NCBI RefSeq assembly: GCF_030408035.1
Contig: NZ_JASDCF010000007.1
Span: forward strand, 1-64,000
DNA: 64,000 bases
Origin: Psychrobacter sp. APC 3426
GTDB taxonomy: Bacteria; Pseudomonadota; Gammaproteobacteria; Pseudomonadales; Moraxellaceae
Reading direction: 5' to 3'
In this document: positions 1 to 8,699 of the stretch, piece after piece
Layout: each line of letters opens with the position of its first letter
How positions within the stretch are numbered: the stretch's first letter is position 1
The notes under the pieces: model-generated
The model's database searches: none
What the model was told of the DNA's origin: nothing
The model's input: the letters and a program-made list of their open reading frames with translations, nothing else
Position numbers and translations under genes: made by a program

Positions 1-49
1 AACTGGGACTGTGACAGTCGGGGCAATTGATCTGTATTTGTGTCTTCAT
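1..49 (-). CDS. IS1 transposase, N-terminal fragment (cut by window edge)
   Basis: Only about the first 16 codons are present, beginning MKTQIQINCPDC. The complete copy at 50538 has Ser where this one has Asn at residue 8. The visible part holds the first two cysteines of the IS1 N-terminal zinc finger (CPDC). The remainder lies beyond the window, so whether this copy is intact cannot be judged. Confidence 0.85.
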   Translation of the reverse strand, partial: MKTQIQINCPDCHSPS

Positions 50-123
50 AACCTCAAATATATCATCTTGCTTTGACTGTCACCCTCCCTTTATTACTCC
101 AGCATACTTTTTGATACACCACC
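1..123 (-). mobile_element. IS1-family element, truncated by window start
   Basis: This is the left end of an IS1-type element in reverse orientation; the rest lies outside the window. Its inner 123 bases match the first 123 bases of the complete copy at 50464-51266 with a single difference that I can find. The terminal inverted repeat starts GGTGGTGTATCAAAAAGTAT when read on the minus strand and ends at position 123. The flank that follows (AAATATTT) would be one half of a target duplication, but the other half is not visible. Confidence 0.9.
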
Positions 124-234
124 AAATATTTTAGTTGTCCCCTAGTAGGTCATTATTTGTATAACCAATCCTATATAAAGCTGACCGATTGTCGGTCGCG
201 CTAAAACATTATTATCTTCGAGGTTTTATGAATG

Positions 235-3093
235 CTATTCTGAGTCAACACCCATGAGATGCTGCCACTGGTCTTGTACCAGCGTGCGTGTCTTTTTCCA
301 TAGTGATTCGTCCACCAATAGTGACTGCTCTGACAATGCCAACTGATGGGTAGCCGCACGAATTCTGAGATAGGCATCGGTTAAGTCTTGGCAGACTTGC
401 TCTTCCCAAATGCCAAGCAGCGCCACTTCTTCAAAAATACGGACGTTGTCACTCCATTTGGTCAAGCTTCGATGCTCATGCGAATAAGCCAATACTGCAA
501 ATTGCGCCAAAAACTCAATGTCAATTATCCCGCCGGCGTCTTGCTTGAGATGAAACTTACCTGCTTGCTGTTGCCATTGACTGGTCCCTAGATGTTTTTG
601 CATCTTGATACGCATACTGGTGACCTCAGTACGTACCTGCTCTATGGTACGCGGTAGTGCCAGTACATCTCGGCGGATATCACAAAAGCGTGCTGTTACG
701 CGTCTGTCACCGCAAATCGCCCGTGCCCGTACCAATGCCTGATGCTCCCACGACCATGCCTTATCCATCTGATAGGTTTCAAAGGCATGACAAGATACCA
801 CCATCATGCCAGCATTCCCCGAAGGACGTAGACGCATGTCAATCTCATAAGCGCGACCATCTCGAGTTTGGGTGTTGAGATAGTTCATCAGCTTTTGTAC
901 CAAGCGCGCCGCAAACTTCATACCACTGACGGACTTTTCACCTGTGGTCATGCCCTGCTCTTTTATCTTATGTAAAAACACCAAATCTAAGTCTGATGAA
1001 TATGACAATTCTAGCCCGCCAAGTTTGCCATAACCAATGATAGCAAAGCCGCAGTCCGCTTCGGTTACAGGATCGCCATCTTGTCCAATGGGATAGCCAT
1101 AGCGTTTGACAATCTCTGCAAATGCTCGCTCTAGCGCCGCTTCCAACACCACTGCTGCTATATAAGTTAGAGAGTCTGACACCTTCATAATCGGACGTTC
1201 AGCCAATACGTCGCTGGCGGCGACAGCCAATACTTGGTTCTTTTTGAACAGTCGCAATACACTGAGCAGCTCTTCTTCGTCATTGGGCTCTACCCGCAAT
1301 AACTGTTGACGCAAAATATCACGCAGCTCGAGCTTGTCCGGCAGATGACGATAGCGCTGCTGTAAAAACGTATCTAGTAGCACAGGATAATGTGCCAACT
1401 CCTTGGCAATCCAAGGACTGGCGGATAACATCGGAATCAGCTCAATGGTGGCATTAGGGTTTTCAGCAATCATCACCAAGTAGATAGAACGACGACAAAT
1501 CGCTTCGAGCAAAGTAATAAGGCGCGGTAATGCTGTATTTGCCAGTTGCTGCTGCTCTTGATGAGCAAGTAACGCATGAACAATGACAGGATAGGCATCG
1601 TCTAAACGTTCACGAGCCTCATCGCTCAAATTAGCGACCATTTTTGATTGCCAAAAGCTCTGTAACAGCTCACGATTTTCTTCTGTTAATACATCATTTA
1701 ACCGCGCAATCTGCTCTGTCAGATGCTCAGGCTCAAGGTCGGTATCTTCATGATCGGGTATCTGTCGCTCAGTGACCATTCGCTCAAATGGCACATTGAC
1801 ATTGTCTCGGTGATGATTGAGGGTACCAAGCAACCCATCCCAATCCTCAAAGCCAAGGGTAATAGCCAAGTTATGTTGCCACTGCGGATCATGTGGTAGA
1901 CGCTGAGTCTGTTGGTCATTGATTGCTTGAATGGCGTGTTCAAGCCGGCGTAAAAACCGATAGGCCGCTTGTAGCTGCTCATATGTTGCAGGCTCTAAAT
2001 ACTCCAGCTTATACAATGCCTGCATCGCTTGCAGACAAGCTTTAACCTGTAGCTGTGGATGTCTACCGCCATAAATTAACTGAAAGGCTTGTACGATAAA
2101 TTCAATATCTCTGATACCGCCTGCGCCAAGCTTGATATTGTCCAAGTCTTCACGCTGTGCCACTTGGTTTTGAATCAGAGACTTCATCTCTCTGAGTGCC
2201 GAAAACGCACTGTAATCCACATAATAGCGAAAAACAAATGGTTTGATGAGCGCTTGTATCTCCTCATAGAACGGCTGCTCTATGTTCCCAACCACACGTG
2301 CTTTGAGCCAAGCAAAACGCTCCCATGCTCGGCCATGTAATGAAAAATACTTTTGCAGCGCTGACAAATGGATAGCCAAGTCACTACCATCTCCCCATGG
2401 GCGCAGACGCATATCGACACGAAACACAAAGCCATCGGCTGTCTTGTTATCGAGTAATTTAATAATGCCTTGGCCCAGCCGAGTCATAAACCGCTTATTG
2501 TCTATGCTGCGTGTGCCCTTGGCTTTGTCACCATTGGTTTCACCGCGCGCTTGATGTACAAAGATAAGATCGATATCGCTTGATAAGTTGAGCTCGTGAG
2601 CACCAAGCTTACCCATGGCCATAATCGCCATGTCATCTATTTGTACATTGCCTTGATCATTAATAAAGGTTGGTTCACCATACTGCTTGGTTAGATGCTG
2701 ATAGGTATAGTCTTTGGCAAAGGATATACAACCATCGGCAAATTCCGACAGCTCGTCGGTCAACTGCTCAAGCGCTATCAGCTGTAAGGCATCTTGCCAA
2801 ATCCAGCGCATCATCAGCAGCGTACGTAGATGACGAAGGCCGCTCATGACTTTTGTTTCATCAGCGAGTTGATAATTATCATCCAATGTATAGTCTTGAA
2901 TCAAATCATCAATTTGCTGACGTGTTAAGGTTTGATCCAACGGATAGCTACGTAAAAATGTCTGACATGAGACAGTCCGGCTCTCCCAAATCTGATAAGC
3001 AAACTCACTTGCCGTCTGCAATACTTGCAGCTGTTCTGCTGTCGGCTGACAGTCTGTACCATGAGTTGAGCGTAAGGACATAGCAGGTAACAT
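235..3093 (-). CDS. glnE: Bifunctional glutamine synthetase adenylyltransferase / adenylyl-removing enzyme
   Basis: GlnE adds AMP to, and removes it from, glutamine synthetase in response to PII signalling, switching nitrogen assimilation off and on in the cytoplasm. The 952-residue protein has the duplicated nucleotidyltransferase layout of the family. The N-terminal adenylyl-removase half carries GAHELNLSSDIDL near residue 165, and the C-terminal adenylyltransferase half carries GGLELSYSSDLDL near residue 690. The length is close to the ~946 residues of E. coli GlnE. I place the start at 3093 (MLPAMSL) because AAGGAG lies 11 bases upstream; an ATG at 3114 lies in front of that ribosome site. 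The gene stands alone and is divergent from tusD. Its 3' end is about 110 bases from a truncated IS1. Confidence 0.95.
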   Translation of the reverse strand: MLPAMSLRSTHGTDCQPTAEQLQVLQTASEFAYQIWESRTVSCQTFLRSYPLDQTLTRQQIDDLIQDYTLDDNYQLADETKVMSGLRHLRTLLMMRWIWQDALQLIALEQLTDELSEFADGCISFAKDYTYQHLTKQYGEPTFINDQGNVQIDDMAIMAMGKLGAHELNLSSDIDLIFVHQARGETNGDKAKGTRSIDNKRFMTRLGQGIIKLLDNKTADGFVFRVDMRLRPWGDGSDLAIHLSALQKYFSLHGRAWERFAWLKARVVGNIEQPFYEEIQALIKPFVFRYYVDYSAFSALREMKSLIQNQVAQREDLDNIKLGAGGIRDIEFIVQAFQLIYGGRHPQLQVKACLQAMQALYKLEYLEPATYEQLQAAYRFLRRLEHAIQAINDQQTQRLPHDPQWQHNLAITLGFEDWDGLLGTLNHHRDNVNVPFERMVTERQIPDHEDTDLEPEHLTEQIARLNDVLTEENRELLQSFWQSKMVANLSDEARERLDDAYPVIVHALLAHQEQQQLANTALPRLITLLEAICRRSIYLVMIAENPNATIELIPMLSASPWIAKELAHYPVLLDTFLQQRYRHLPDKLELRDILRQQLLRVEPNDEEELLSVLRLFKKNQVLAVAASDVLAERPIMKVSDSLTYIAAVVLEAALERAFAEIVKRYGYPIGQDGDPVTEADCGFAIIGYGKLGGLELSYSSDLDLVFLHKIKEQGMTTGEKSVSGMKFAARLVQKLMNYLNTQTRDGRAYEIDMRLRPSGNAGMMVVSCHAFETYQMDKAWSWEHQALVRARAICGDRRVTARFCDIRRDVLALPRTIEQVRTEVTSMRIKMQKHLGTSQWQQQAGKFHLKQDAGGIIDIEFLAQFAVLAYSHEHRSLTKWSDNVRIFEEVALLGIWEEQVCQDLTDAYLRIRAATHQLALSEQSLLVDESLWKKTRTLVQDQWQHLMGVDSE

Positions 3094-3331
3094 AGGGAAT
3101 GAAACTCCTTGCATAGAGTGCTAAGACTACGTGAACCTAGCCTATAAGTTTATTGTTTTTTCTTACGAGGCAGTCACAGCATCCAATAATTGTGGTGAAT
3201 ACATCGGTATTTGGCGCATAATATGCCAATATTTGGTACAGAACCTCATTTATTGACAGTGATTCTATTTGCTTTTAAGCGCTTTATGGTAGCATAAACA
3301 CCTTTAGCACAGACGATTGATAAGACCTCCT

Positions 3332-3748
3332 ATGACAACCACTACTCCACTGCTCTTAGTAACTGCTGACCCCAGTCATCCGCTTGCCCATTTAGCGCTG
3401 CGTTATGCGCGTGCTTACCTGCAAAGCACTTCTCAAACAGACATTGGCAATCAAAATACACCCTTAAACGTGTTTTTTTATGGAGACGGCGCTCATACTG
3501 CCAATAGTTTGCGTTGGCAGTCAGCAGAACAGCCTGATTTAACCAAAGAATGGCAAAAACTGGCTGAGCAGTATCATATGCCACTGCCTGTCTGTGTCAG
3601 TACTGCACTCAGTCGCGGCATTAGTGACACGGATAACAGTACACGCCATCAGCTAAATGGTGACAACCTGGCTACAGGGTTTACGCTGGTAGGTCTTAGT
3701 GAGCTGGCGATGATGATGCAAGATGACTGTCGTCTAATGCAATTTTAG
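3332..3748 (+). CDS. tusD: Sulfurtransferase complex subunit TusD
   Basis: This 138-residue DsrE/F-like protein matches TusD, the catalytic subunit of the TusBCD heterohexamer. TusBCD passes persulfide sulfur from TusA to TusE and on to MnmA for 2-thiouridine at tRNA position 34. The family's active cysteine is visible as Cys88 in MPLPVCVSTALSRGI. It heads a run of tusC, tusB and tusE on the same strand, although gaps of ~140 and ~115 bases separate the first three genes. I chose ATG 3332; a TTG at 3317 is an in-frame alternative and neither has a strong ribosome site. A variable loop (residues 32-45) makes it slightly longer than E. coli TusD. Confidence 0.9.
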   Translation: MTTTTPLLLVTADPSHPLAHLALRYARAYLQSTSQTDIGNQNTPLNVFFYGDGAHTANSLRWQSAEQPDLTKEWQKLAEQYHMPLPVCVSTALSRGISDTDNSTRHQLNGDNLATGFTLVGLSELAMMMQDDCRLMQF

Positions 3749-3887
3749 CGATGCTCCTTTAAAATTTAAACACCTTTAAAACATTAAGCGCGCCTTGATT
3801 ACCTGTACATCCTTAATGAACGGTGACTTTGAAAATACGTACGACGTAATGACAACAGTCAGTGATAGATACGATTAGGAATTACCC

Positions 3888-4211
3888 ATGAAATTATTAA
3901 TTCAGCTACATACACCGACTGAAATAGCCAGTTATGAGGGCTGTGCACTGGCACTAACGCTGGCAACCTTTGGTCATGAGGTGCAATTGTATTTGGATGC
4001 GCCGGTCTTTGGTTTATTGATGCAGACCGATTCGCGTTTACACGGTATGATTCAGTCACTTGAGTTATATGACATGCCAGCGGCGTGGCTACCTGATGAT
4101 GTCTTTAGCGGTTGGGTCACGGGTATGCTACCTGTTGACTTATCCTCTCAATTGACGCTGATACCAGAAGTGATTAACGCAGCAGATTTTGACCAGATAC
4201 TGACCTTTTGA
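3888..4211 (+). CDS. tusC: Sulfurtransferase complex subunit TusC (DsrF-like)
   Basis: This 107-residue protein has the DsrE/F fold pattern: an N-terminal beta strand (MKLLIQLHTPT), the helix ALALTLATFGHEV, then the strand VQLYLDAPVFGLL. It sits between tusD and tusB, the position of TusC. TusC is a structural subunit of the TusBCD sulfur relay complex that serves tRNA 2-thiolation. It is somewhat shorter than E. coli TusC (about 119 residues). The assignment rests on family resemblance plus gene order; on sequence alone TusC and DsrF are hard to separate. Confidence 0.85.
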   Translation: MKLLIQLHTPTEIASYEGCALALTLATFGHEVQLYLDAPVFGLLMQTDSRLHGMIQSLELYDMPAAWLPDDVFSGWVTGMLPVDLSSQLTLIPEVINAADFDQILTF

Positions 4212-4327
4212 TTGGTCAGACACTTTTTAATTCATACGAATTAATCAGACAAATACTGGCTTAGCTTTTTATTTGGTTTTATTTTTGCTAATAAGCGCAA
4301 GCCATCAAATATGATTCGGACAACATT

Positions 4328-4672
4328 ATGGCAACTTTATATCAATTACATAGCACCATGGATACACTCAGACGCAGCACCGAAGAGATGTCTCGCACTT
4401 GGCGTCTCGGTGACAGCATTGTATTACTAGGAACAACGGTCGCTTTTGTCGATTGGCTCAATGCTTACTTGCCCGATAGCGATATAGAAGGCGTTGCTGC
4501 CATTTATGCACTGGCTGATGATGTCGCACAACTGACAGCCAATACCTCTGGCAAACTGGATTTAGACACTAAGTTAAGTGCACTGTTAACAGATGAGGAG
4601 TGGGTAGCTCTGACTCAGAACACTGGTGTTAGTAGCACTGGATTTGATAAAGTGGTGACCATTACCTTATGA
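4328..4672 (+). CDS. tusB: Sulfurtransferase complex subunit TusB (DsrH-like)
   Basis: This 114-residue protein shows the DsrH/TusB pattern: MATLYQLHSTMDTL at the start, then a GDSIVLLGTTVAFV strand region and an IYALADDVAQL segment. TusB is the third subunit of the cytoplasmic TusBCD sulfur relay. Its stop overlaps the start of tusE by four bases (ATGA at 4669-4672), so the two are probably translationally coupled. The C-terminal half is divergent from E. coli TusB, so the call leans partly on its place between tusC and tusE. Confidence 0.82.
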   Translation: MATLYQLHSTMDTLRRSTEEMSRTWRLGDSIVLLGTTVAFVDWLNAYLPDSDIEGVAAIYALADDVAQLTANTSGKLDLDTKLSALLTDEEWVALTQNTGVSSTGFDKVVTITL

Positions 4673-5052
4673 ATAATGACAATATGAGTAAAGACAATAT
4701 AAGCAATGAGAGTACAGGTACGTCTGTTGTAGCATTATCTACCCTAGAATTAGATCAAGACGGTCATCTGTGTGACCATGCTATTTGGACACCTGCCATC
4801 GCCCAGCAACTGGCCGATACTTTAGAGGTGCATTTAGAAGAGGAGCATTTGCAGGTTTTGCAGCAAGTGCGCGCTTTTTTTGATAAGTTCAATCACGCAC
4901 CAGCGACGCGCCCACTGATTAAATGGCTACAAAAAACCTTACCCGAACACGATATGAGTAATCAGAAGTTGCAGCAGTTATTTAAGACCGGTTTGGTAGC
5001 CCGTCATGTCAATCGACTTGCAGGCCTACCAAAACCCCCTAACTGCTTATAA
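4669..5052 (+). CDS. tusE: Sulfur relay protein TusE (DsrC family)
   Basis: TusE accepts persulfide sulfur from TusBCD and hands it to MnmA. The 127-residue protein ends GLPKPPNCL, with the conserved penultimate cysteine (Cys126). The second cysteine 11 residues earlier, typical of dissimilatory DsrC, is absent (Asn115), which supports a TusE role. The central ATRPLIKWLQKTLPE region also fits the DsrC/TusE fold. The first ~20 residues are Asn/Ser-rich and probably disordered; Met6 is an alternative start. The gene overlaps tusB by four bases, so tusE is part of the tus cluster rather than separate as in E. coli. The next gene, trmL, converges 19 bases downstream. Confidence 0.9.
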   Translation: MNNDNMSKDNISNESTGTSVVALSTLELDQDGHLCDHAIWTPAIAQQLADTLEVHLEEEHLQVLQQVRAFFDKFNHAPATRPLIKWLQKTLPEHDMSNQKLQQLFKTGLVARHVNRLAGLPKPPNCL

Positions 5053-5071
5053 TGCTATTTAATAAACAGAC

Positions 5072-5659
5072 CTATTTTGGGTCATAAACCGTCAAAGTCT
5101 CATAACCAATACTACGACCCTCATCACCTGCAAACCCTTGCTGACGCCAAATCTCATAGAGACATATCGCCACGCTGTTGGATAAATTCAAGCTGCGTGA
5201 GTCCGCCAGCATGGGCAGTCTTAACCAGTGCTCAGCGCCAATATCCTCCCGTATCTCATCTGCCAGTCCTGCCGTCTCAGAGCCAAATACCAACGCGATA
5301 TTTGGCATCTCATTAGGTCGCTGATTGGCAGTCTGCTGCCCCCTCTCTGTCTTGTCCGCAACTGGCTGACCACCAAAGTCGTACTCATAGAATGGCTTGC
5401 TCAGTTTGGTGGTCAATGCGGTAATCACATGACAGTCTGCAGCGTGCAGTGCTTGTTTTGCTGCTGTCCAGTCATCATGAACTTGCAAATGCGCGTACTC
5501 ATGATAATCCAATCCTGCGCGGCGTAGCTTCTTATCATCAAGCTCAAACCCCAAAGGTCTAACTAAATGCAGCTGCGCGCCAGTATTAGCACACAAACGA
5601 ATAATATTGCCTGTATTGCTAGGCATTTTAGGGCTTACCAACACGATATGAATGGTCAT
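5072..5659 (-). CDS. trmL: tRNA (cytidine/uridine(34)-2'-O)-methyltransferase TrmL
   Basis: This SPOUT-class methyltransferase uses S-adenosylmethionine to methylate the 2'-O of the wobble nucleotide in the two tRNA-Leu isoacceptors. Visible motifs are NTGNIIRLCANTG near the N terminus, LVFGSETAGL in the knot, and RSLNLSNSVAICLYE at the C-terminal trefoil knot. At 195 residues it is longer than E. coli TrmL (157). Much of the excess is a polar insert near residues 98-120 (Gln/Asn/Glu-rich) before the LVFGSE strand. It converges on tusE, whose pathway modifies the same tRNA position. A general TrmH-family enzyme is the alternative, but the short length and motifs favour TrmL. Confidence 0.9.
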   Translation of the reverse strand: MTIHIVLVSPKMPSNTGNIIRLCANTGAQLHLVRPLGFELDDKKLRRAGLDYHEYAHLQVHDDWTAAKQALHAADCHVITALTTKLSKPFYEYDFGGQPVADKTERGQQTANQRPNEMPNIALVFGSETAGLADEIREDIGAEHWLRLPMLADSRSLNLSNSVAICLYEIWRQQGFAGDEGRSIGYETLTVYDPK

Positions 5660-5932
5660 GATAACTCCGTCATTGATTGATGCTTATTCTTTATCTATTT
5701 ATTTATCTCAGTAATTATCTTAAATAAGTAATCAAAAGTTACAGTTTACTGCCAATAATTACATTTTGATACTGTGCACCGTTTTTAACTTTCACTATGA
5801 TGTCTCTAACGGATAGCGAGATAATCTCTACACATTATTCTCTTATCCAGTAACCACTCAGTGAGGCCATAGCATACTGCTTAGCGTCACTGTTATTATT
5901 TATAAAAATCGATTTATCTTGAGGATACTATT

Positions 5933-6073
5933 ATGAAAAAAGTAATTATCGCATCTTTGACTGCTATGTTTGTTCTAACTGGTTGCAACACGTTTAAAGG
6001 TCTAGGCCAAGACGTATCAAGCGCTGGTGATGCTGTTACTGGCGGCGCACAAGACGTACAAAACAAAATCTAA
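5933..6073 (+). CDS. Entericidin EcnA/B-like small lipoprotein
   Basis: This is a 46-residue protein. It has a lysine-start signal peptide, a lipobox LTGC with the lipidated Cys at residue 18, then a short Gly/Asp-rich tail (GLGQDVSSAGDAVTGGAQ). That is the pattern of the entericidin A/B family, small membrane lipoproteins linked in E. coli to stationary-phase bacteriolysis; the function here is unproven. A GAGG ribosome site lies eight bases before the ATG, and a strong terminator follows about 27 bases after the stop, so it is a complete monocistronic gene. No antidote-like partner gene is seen next to it. Confidence 0.82.
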   Translation: MKKVIIASLTAMFVLTGCNTFKGLGQDVSSAGDAVTGGAQDVQNKI

Positions 6074-6099
6074 TTACTGATTTTATAGATTTCTTGAAG

Positions 6100-6130
6100 G
6101 GCTTATCATTTATTTGATAAGCCTTTTTTT
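6100..6130 (+). terminator. Rho-independent terminator of the entericidin-like gene
   Basis: A nine-base stem (GGCTTATCA / TGATAAGCC) with a six-base loop is followed by seven T residues. Confidence 0.9.
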
Positions 6131-6253
6131 AAGCCTGAATTCTGTCATACGTCATATCCCTTTTATATCGTTCTATTTGGTGTAATGGACAAAATTCATG
6201 CTGGCGTAGGGTCTAACGCTATATACTGTCTATATTTGCAAGGAATCAACGCC

Positions 6254-7189
6254 ATGAATCAAAAAACTGCCCTTTTTGTAGTGATAAACACATCAAAAAG
6301 AATGGACGCAAGCTAGGCAAACAACAGTATCAATGTCTAGCTTGCAGACGGCAGTTTTTAGGTGGCATCAGACTCAATAATCAAACCCTTTGGAATGAAT
6401 ATACGCAAGGTAAACAGACCTACCAACAACTGGCTGATAAGTATCACTGTAGTCTTAAAACCATTCAAAGGCGCTTAGATAAAGTCAGTATTGAGTATCC
6501 AGTTAAACGTCCTAAGACTGCTAATATCATCATGGACACCACTTACTTCGGTCGCAAATTTGGTTTAATGGTTTTTATGGACAACACCACTAAAGCCGTT
6601 CTTTATTACGCGATAGTCAGCCATGAAACCAATAGCGCCTATAAGCAAGGGATTGATCACTTAGCATCGTTAGGCGTTGATATACAAAGCATTACCTGTG
6701 ATGGTAGACGAGGGCTTAGAACGTTATTCACCCGAACCCCTTGCCAGATGTGCCAGTTCCATCAAGTGCAAATAGTGACTCGCTATTTAACTCGTCGCCC
6801 TAAGAATATCGCAAGTATTGAGCTTAGACGGCTCACTTTAAACTTAACACAGCTTAACACAGCTTAATAAAGCTGACTTCATAGAGCACTTAGATTATTG
6901 GTATTTGACTCATGAAGATTATCTTAATGAGCGTAGTACCAATGACGATAACAGTAGAACGTGGTACACGCATAAGCGTCTTAGAAGCGCTTATCGTAGT
7001 TTACGAGTCAATAATGATTGGCTATTCACTTATCAAGAATATAAGCACTTAGACATACCAAATACCACCAATTCTCTTGAAGGGTTATTCAGTGAGTTAA
7101 AGCGACAATTACACAGTCATCACGGTCTAAATGAGCAGCGTAAGCTGCGGTTTATTAAAGGCTTTTTAGGGTCAAAGTCACTCAAATAG
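6254..7189 (+). pseudogene. IS256-like (zinc-binding variant) transposase, broken by two frameshifts
   Basis: Three fragments together make a transposase of about 310 residues. The start at ATG 6254 has AAGGA nine bases upstream. The first frameshift is at the A6 run 6261-6266: the frame then moves to one encoding a CPFC...CLAC zinc ribbon and a helix-turn-helix. The middle (from 6532) has MDTTYFGRKFGL, with the first catalytic Asp, and CDGRRGLRTLF followed by CQMCQFHQ, typical of MULE/IS256-type DDE enzymes. The second break is a tandem duplication of TTAACACAGC (6844-6853, 6854-6863); removing one unit restores LTLNLTQLNKADFIEH. The rest (6866-7189) contains NTTNSLEGLFSELK with the final Glu. 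It is probably inactive unless the A-run is a slippage site and the duplication reverts. Confidence 0.88.
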
Positions 7190-7207
7190 CATGAATTATG
7201 TCCATTA
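7188..7207 (+). repeat. Internal near-copy of the IS right inverted repeat
   Basis: AGCATGAATTATGTCCATTA lies 40 bases inside the real right end, whose sequence (7228 onward) is AGCATGAATTTTGTCCATTA; they differ at one base. It overlaps the transposase stop codon, so the element has two candidate right ends. Confidence 0.85.
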
Positions 7208-7289
7208 GCGACTACCTTCTACTTTTTAGCATGAATTTTGTCCATTACACCTTCTATTTTTACTTTTAGAAACTACTTAAAATCTCAAT

Positions 7290-8699
7290 TTATAAGAACG
7301 CTCTTAATATCTGATTAAGATAACGCTGTCCTAATAGCGTCGGCTGTAAGCGCTCAGCATTGTCCATCAATAACCCTTGAGCCACCAGCGCATCTACTTG
7401 TCGCGCAATATCGTCATAACCTAGCCCTGTCCTTGCGGTAAATAATGACCATGCGACGCCATCGTGCAGTCGTAGCGCATTTAGCATAAACTCACTGACC
7501 AACTCATCACTAGCTACGGCTTGCCAGCCGACCATTTTTGGTGCGCTTCGGCCAATAGTCGACAATTCATTAACGTTTTGATAATTTAAATAATCTTTCG
7601 GCAATCGCGACTTACTGAAACGATAGATGCCTGATTCTGCTAATAAATCATGATTAAGAATCGCATTTGTAGATAGTGCTTGAGAGTGAGAGTGACTCTT
7701 ATCTAATTTACTTACTTCATTAGAATTTAATGCCTTATTAGCATCTGATGACTTATCGACACCTAATGACTTAGGAGCAACCGTTACTTTGCCATGTGCA
7801 CCTGCGCCAATCGCTAGATAGTCACCGAACTGCCAATAGTTAACATTGTGGCGGCATGGCTTATCATGATTACCTGACCAAGCAGATACTTCATAATTTG
7901 TATAGCCTAGCTGCTGTAATAGTGACTGACCTGCCTGCTCAATGTCAGCTAAGTTATCTTCATCTGGCAATATGGGCTGGCTACGGAAAAATACCGTGTT
8001 GGGCTCAATCGTTAATTGATACCAAGAGATATGTGTTGCACCAGCATAATGCGCCATCTGAATATCATCTAACGCCTCATTCATATTTTGTTGTGGTAGC
8101 CCATGCATCAAATCCACATTAACCCGCTCAAAACCAGCGGCTCGAGCAGCATGAATAGCAGACAATGCTTGAACAGGGTCATGGATGCGCCCGAGCGTTG
8201 TTAGCTTATCAGCAGCAAAGCTTTGTACACCAATTGACAGACGATTGATACCCACGTCTAGATACTGCGCAAAAGGCGCATGTTCAAGCGTCCCGGGGTT
8301 GGCCTCCATCGTCACTTCGATGTCATCAGCGAATGTAAGAATTTGACGCAAACCGGTAAACAGTCGTTGATATTGCTCAATGGGCAATAATGAAGGCGTA
8401 CCTCCACCGATGAAAATCGAGCTGATTTCTCGCCCTTGGGTTAATGGATGCTGCATTGCAGCATCTAATAACAGCGCATCTACATACTCGTCATACATCG
8501 ATAGTTGCATGCCCGATGGCAGCTCATGTGAGTTAAAGTCGCAATAAGGACATTTTTTCACGCACCAAGGAATATGTATATAGAGCGCTAACGGGATATC
8601 CCCTACCTCTAGCCCATGCACATTGTTAGGTATATTTTTAGGCAGGGTCTTATGGGCACTGCTATCATTGGAAAATTTAACTGATTTGATATTTGACAT
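7290..8699 (-). CDS. hemW: Radical SAM family heme chaperone HemW
   Basis: HemW is a radical-SAM protein that binds heme and is thought to deliver it to respiratory enzymes. It is often mis-named as coproporphyrinogen oxidase. The cluster motif is CVKKCPYCDF near residue 55, the HemW form that lacks the extra Cys of true HemN. IFIGGGTPSLL and the barrel strands of the radical-SAM domain follow. At 469 residues it is longer than E. coli HemW (378). A Ser/Asn/Lys-rich insert (about 7675-7790) and an extended N terminus explain this. I use ATG 8699; the region upstream is a tandem duplication containing a second, out-of-frame ATG at 8724. The IS element lies 38 bases beyond the stop. Confidence 0.9.
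   Translation of the reverse strand: MSNIKSVKFSNDSSAHKTLPKNIPNNVHGLEVGDIPLALYIHIPWCVKKCPYCDFNSHELPSGMQLSMYDEYVDALLLDAAMQHPLTQGREISSIFIGGGTPSLLPIEQYQRLFTGLRQILTFADDIEVTMEANPGTLEHAPFAQYLDVGINRLSIGVQSFAADKLTTLGRIHDPVQALSAIHAARAAGFERVNVDLMHGLPQQNMNEALDDIQMAHYAGATHISWYQLTIEPNTVFFRSQPILPDEDNLADIEQAGQSLLQQLGYTNYEVSAWSGNHDKPCRHNVNYWQFGDYLAIGAGAHGKVTVAPKSLGVDKSSDANKALNSNEVSKLDKSHSHSQALSTNAILNHDLLAESGIYRFSKSRLPKDYLNYQNVNELSTIGRSAPKMVGWQAVASDELVSEFMLNALRLHDGVAWSLFTARTGLGYDDIARQVDALVAQGLLMDNAERLQPTLLGQRYLNQILRAFL

Larger units (their letters stand above)
6179..7251 (+). mobile_element. IS256-like insertion sequence (Zn-finger variant), decayed
   Basis: This is a 1073-bp element with perfect 24-bp terminal inverted repeats at 6179-6202 and 7228-7251, starting GGTGTAATGGACAAAATTCA. 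It is bordered by an exact 8-bp target duplication, TTCTATTT (6171-6178 and 7252-7259). Eight-base duplications and the transposase type fit the IS256 group with an N-terminal zinc finger. The single transposase gene inside is broken twice. It landed between the entericidin-like gene and the 3' end of hemW, outside both coding regions. Confidence 0.92.

Noticed and set aside
183-197. Hairpin GACCGA-TTG-TCGGTC as the glnE terminator
   Set aside because: The stem is only six bases and no T-run follows on the minus strand.
3253-3258. TTGACA upstream of tusD as a -35 box
   Set aside because: No acceptable -10 box lies at 16-18 bases; the nearest candidate is about 24 away.
5933-6073. Toxin half of an entericidin toxin-antidote pair
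   Set aside because: No second small lipoprotein gene lies beside it, so only the family resemblance is reported.
7290-8699. hemN, oxygen-independent coproporphyrinogen oxidase
   Set aside because: The cluster motif is CxxxCxYCDF, lacking the extra Cys of true HemN, and the protein fits HemW better.
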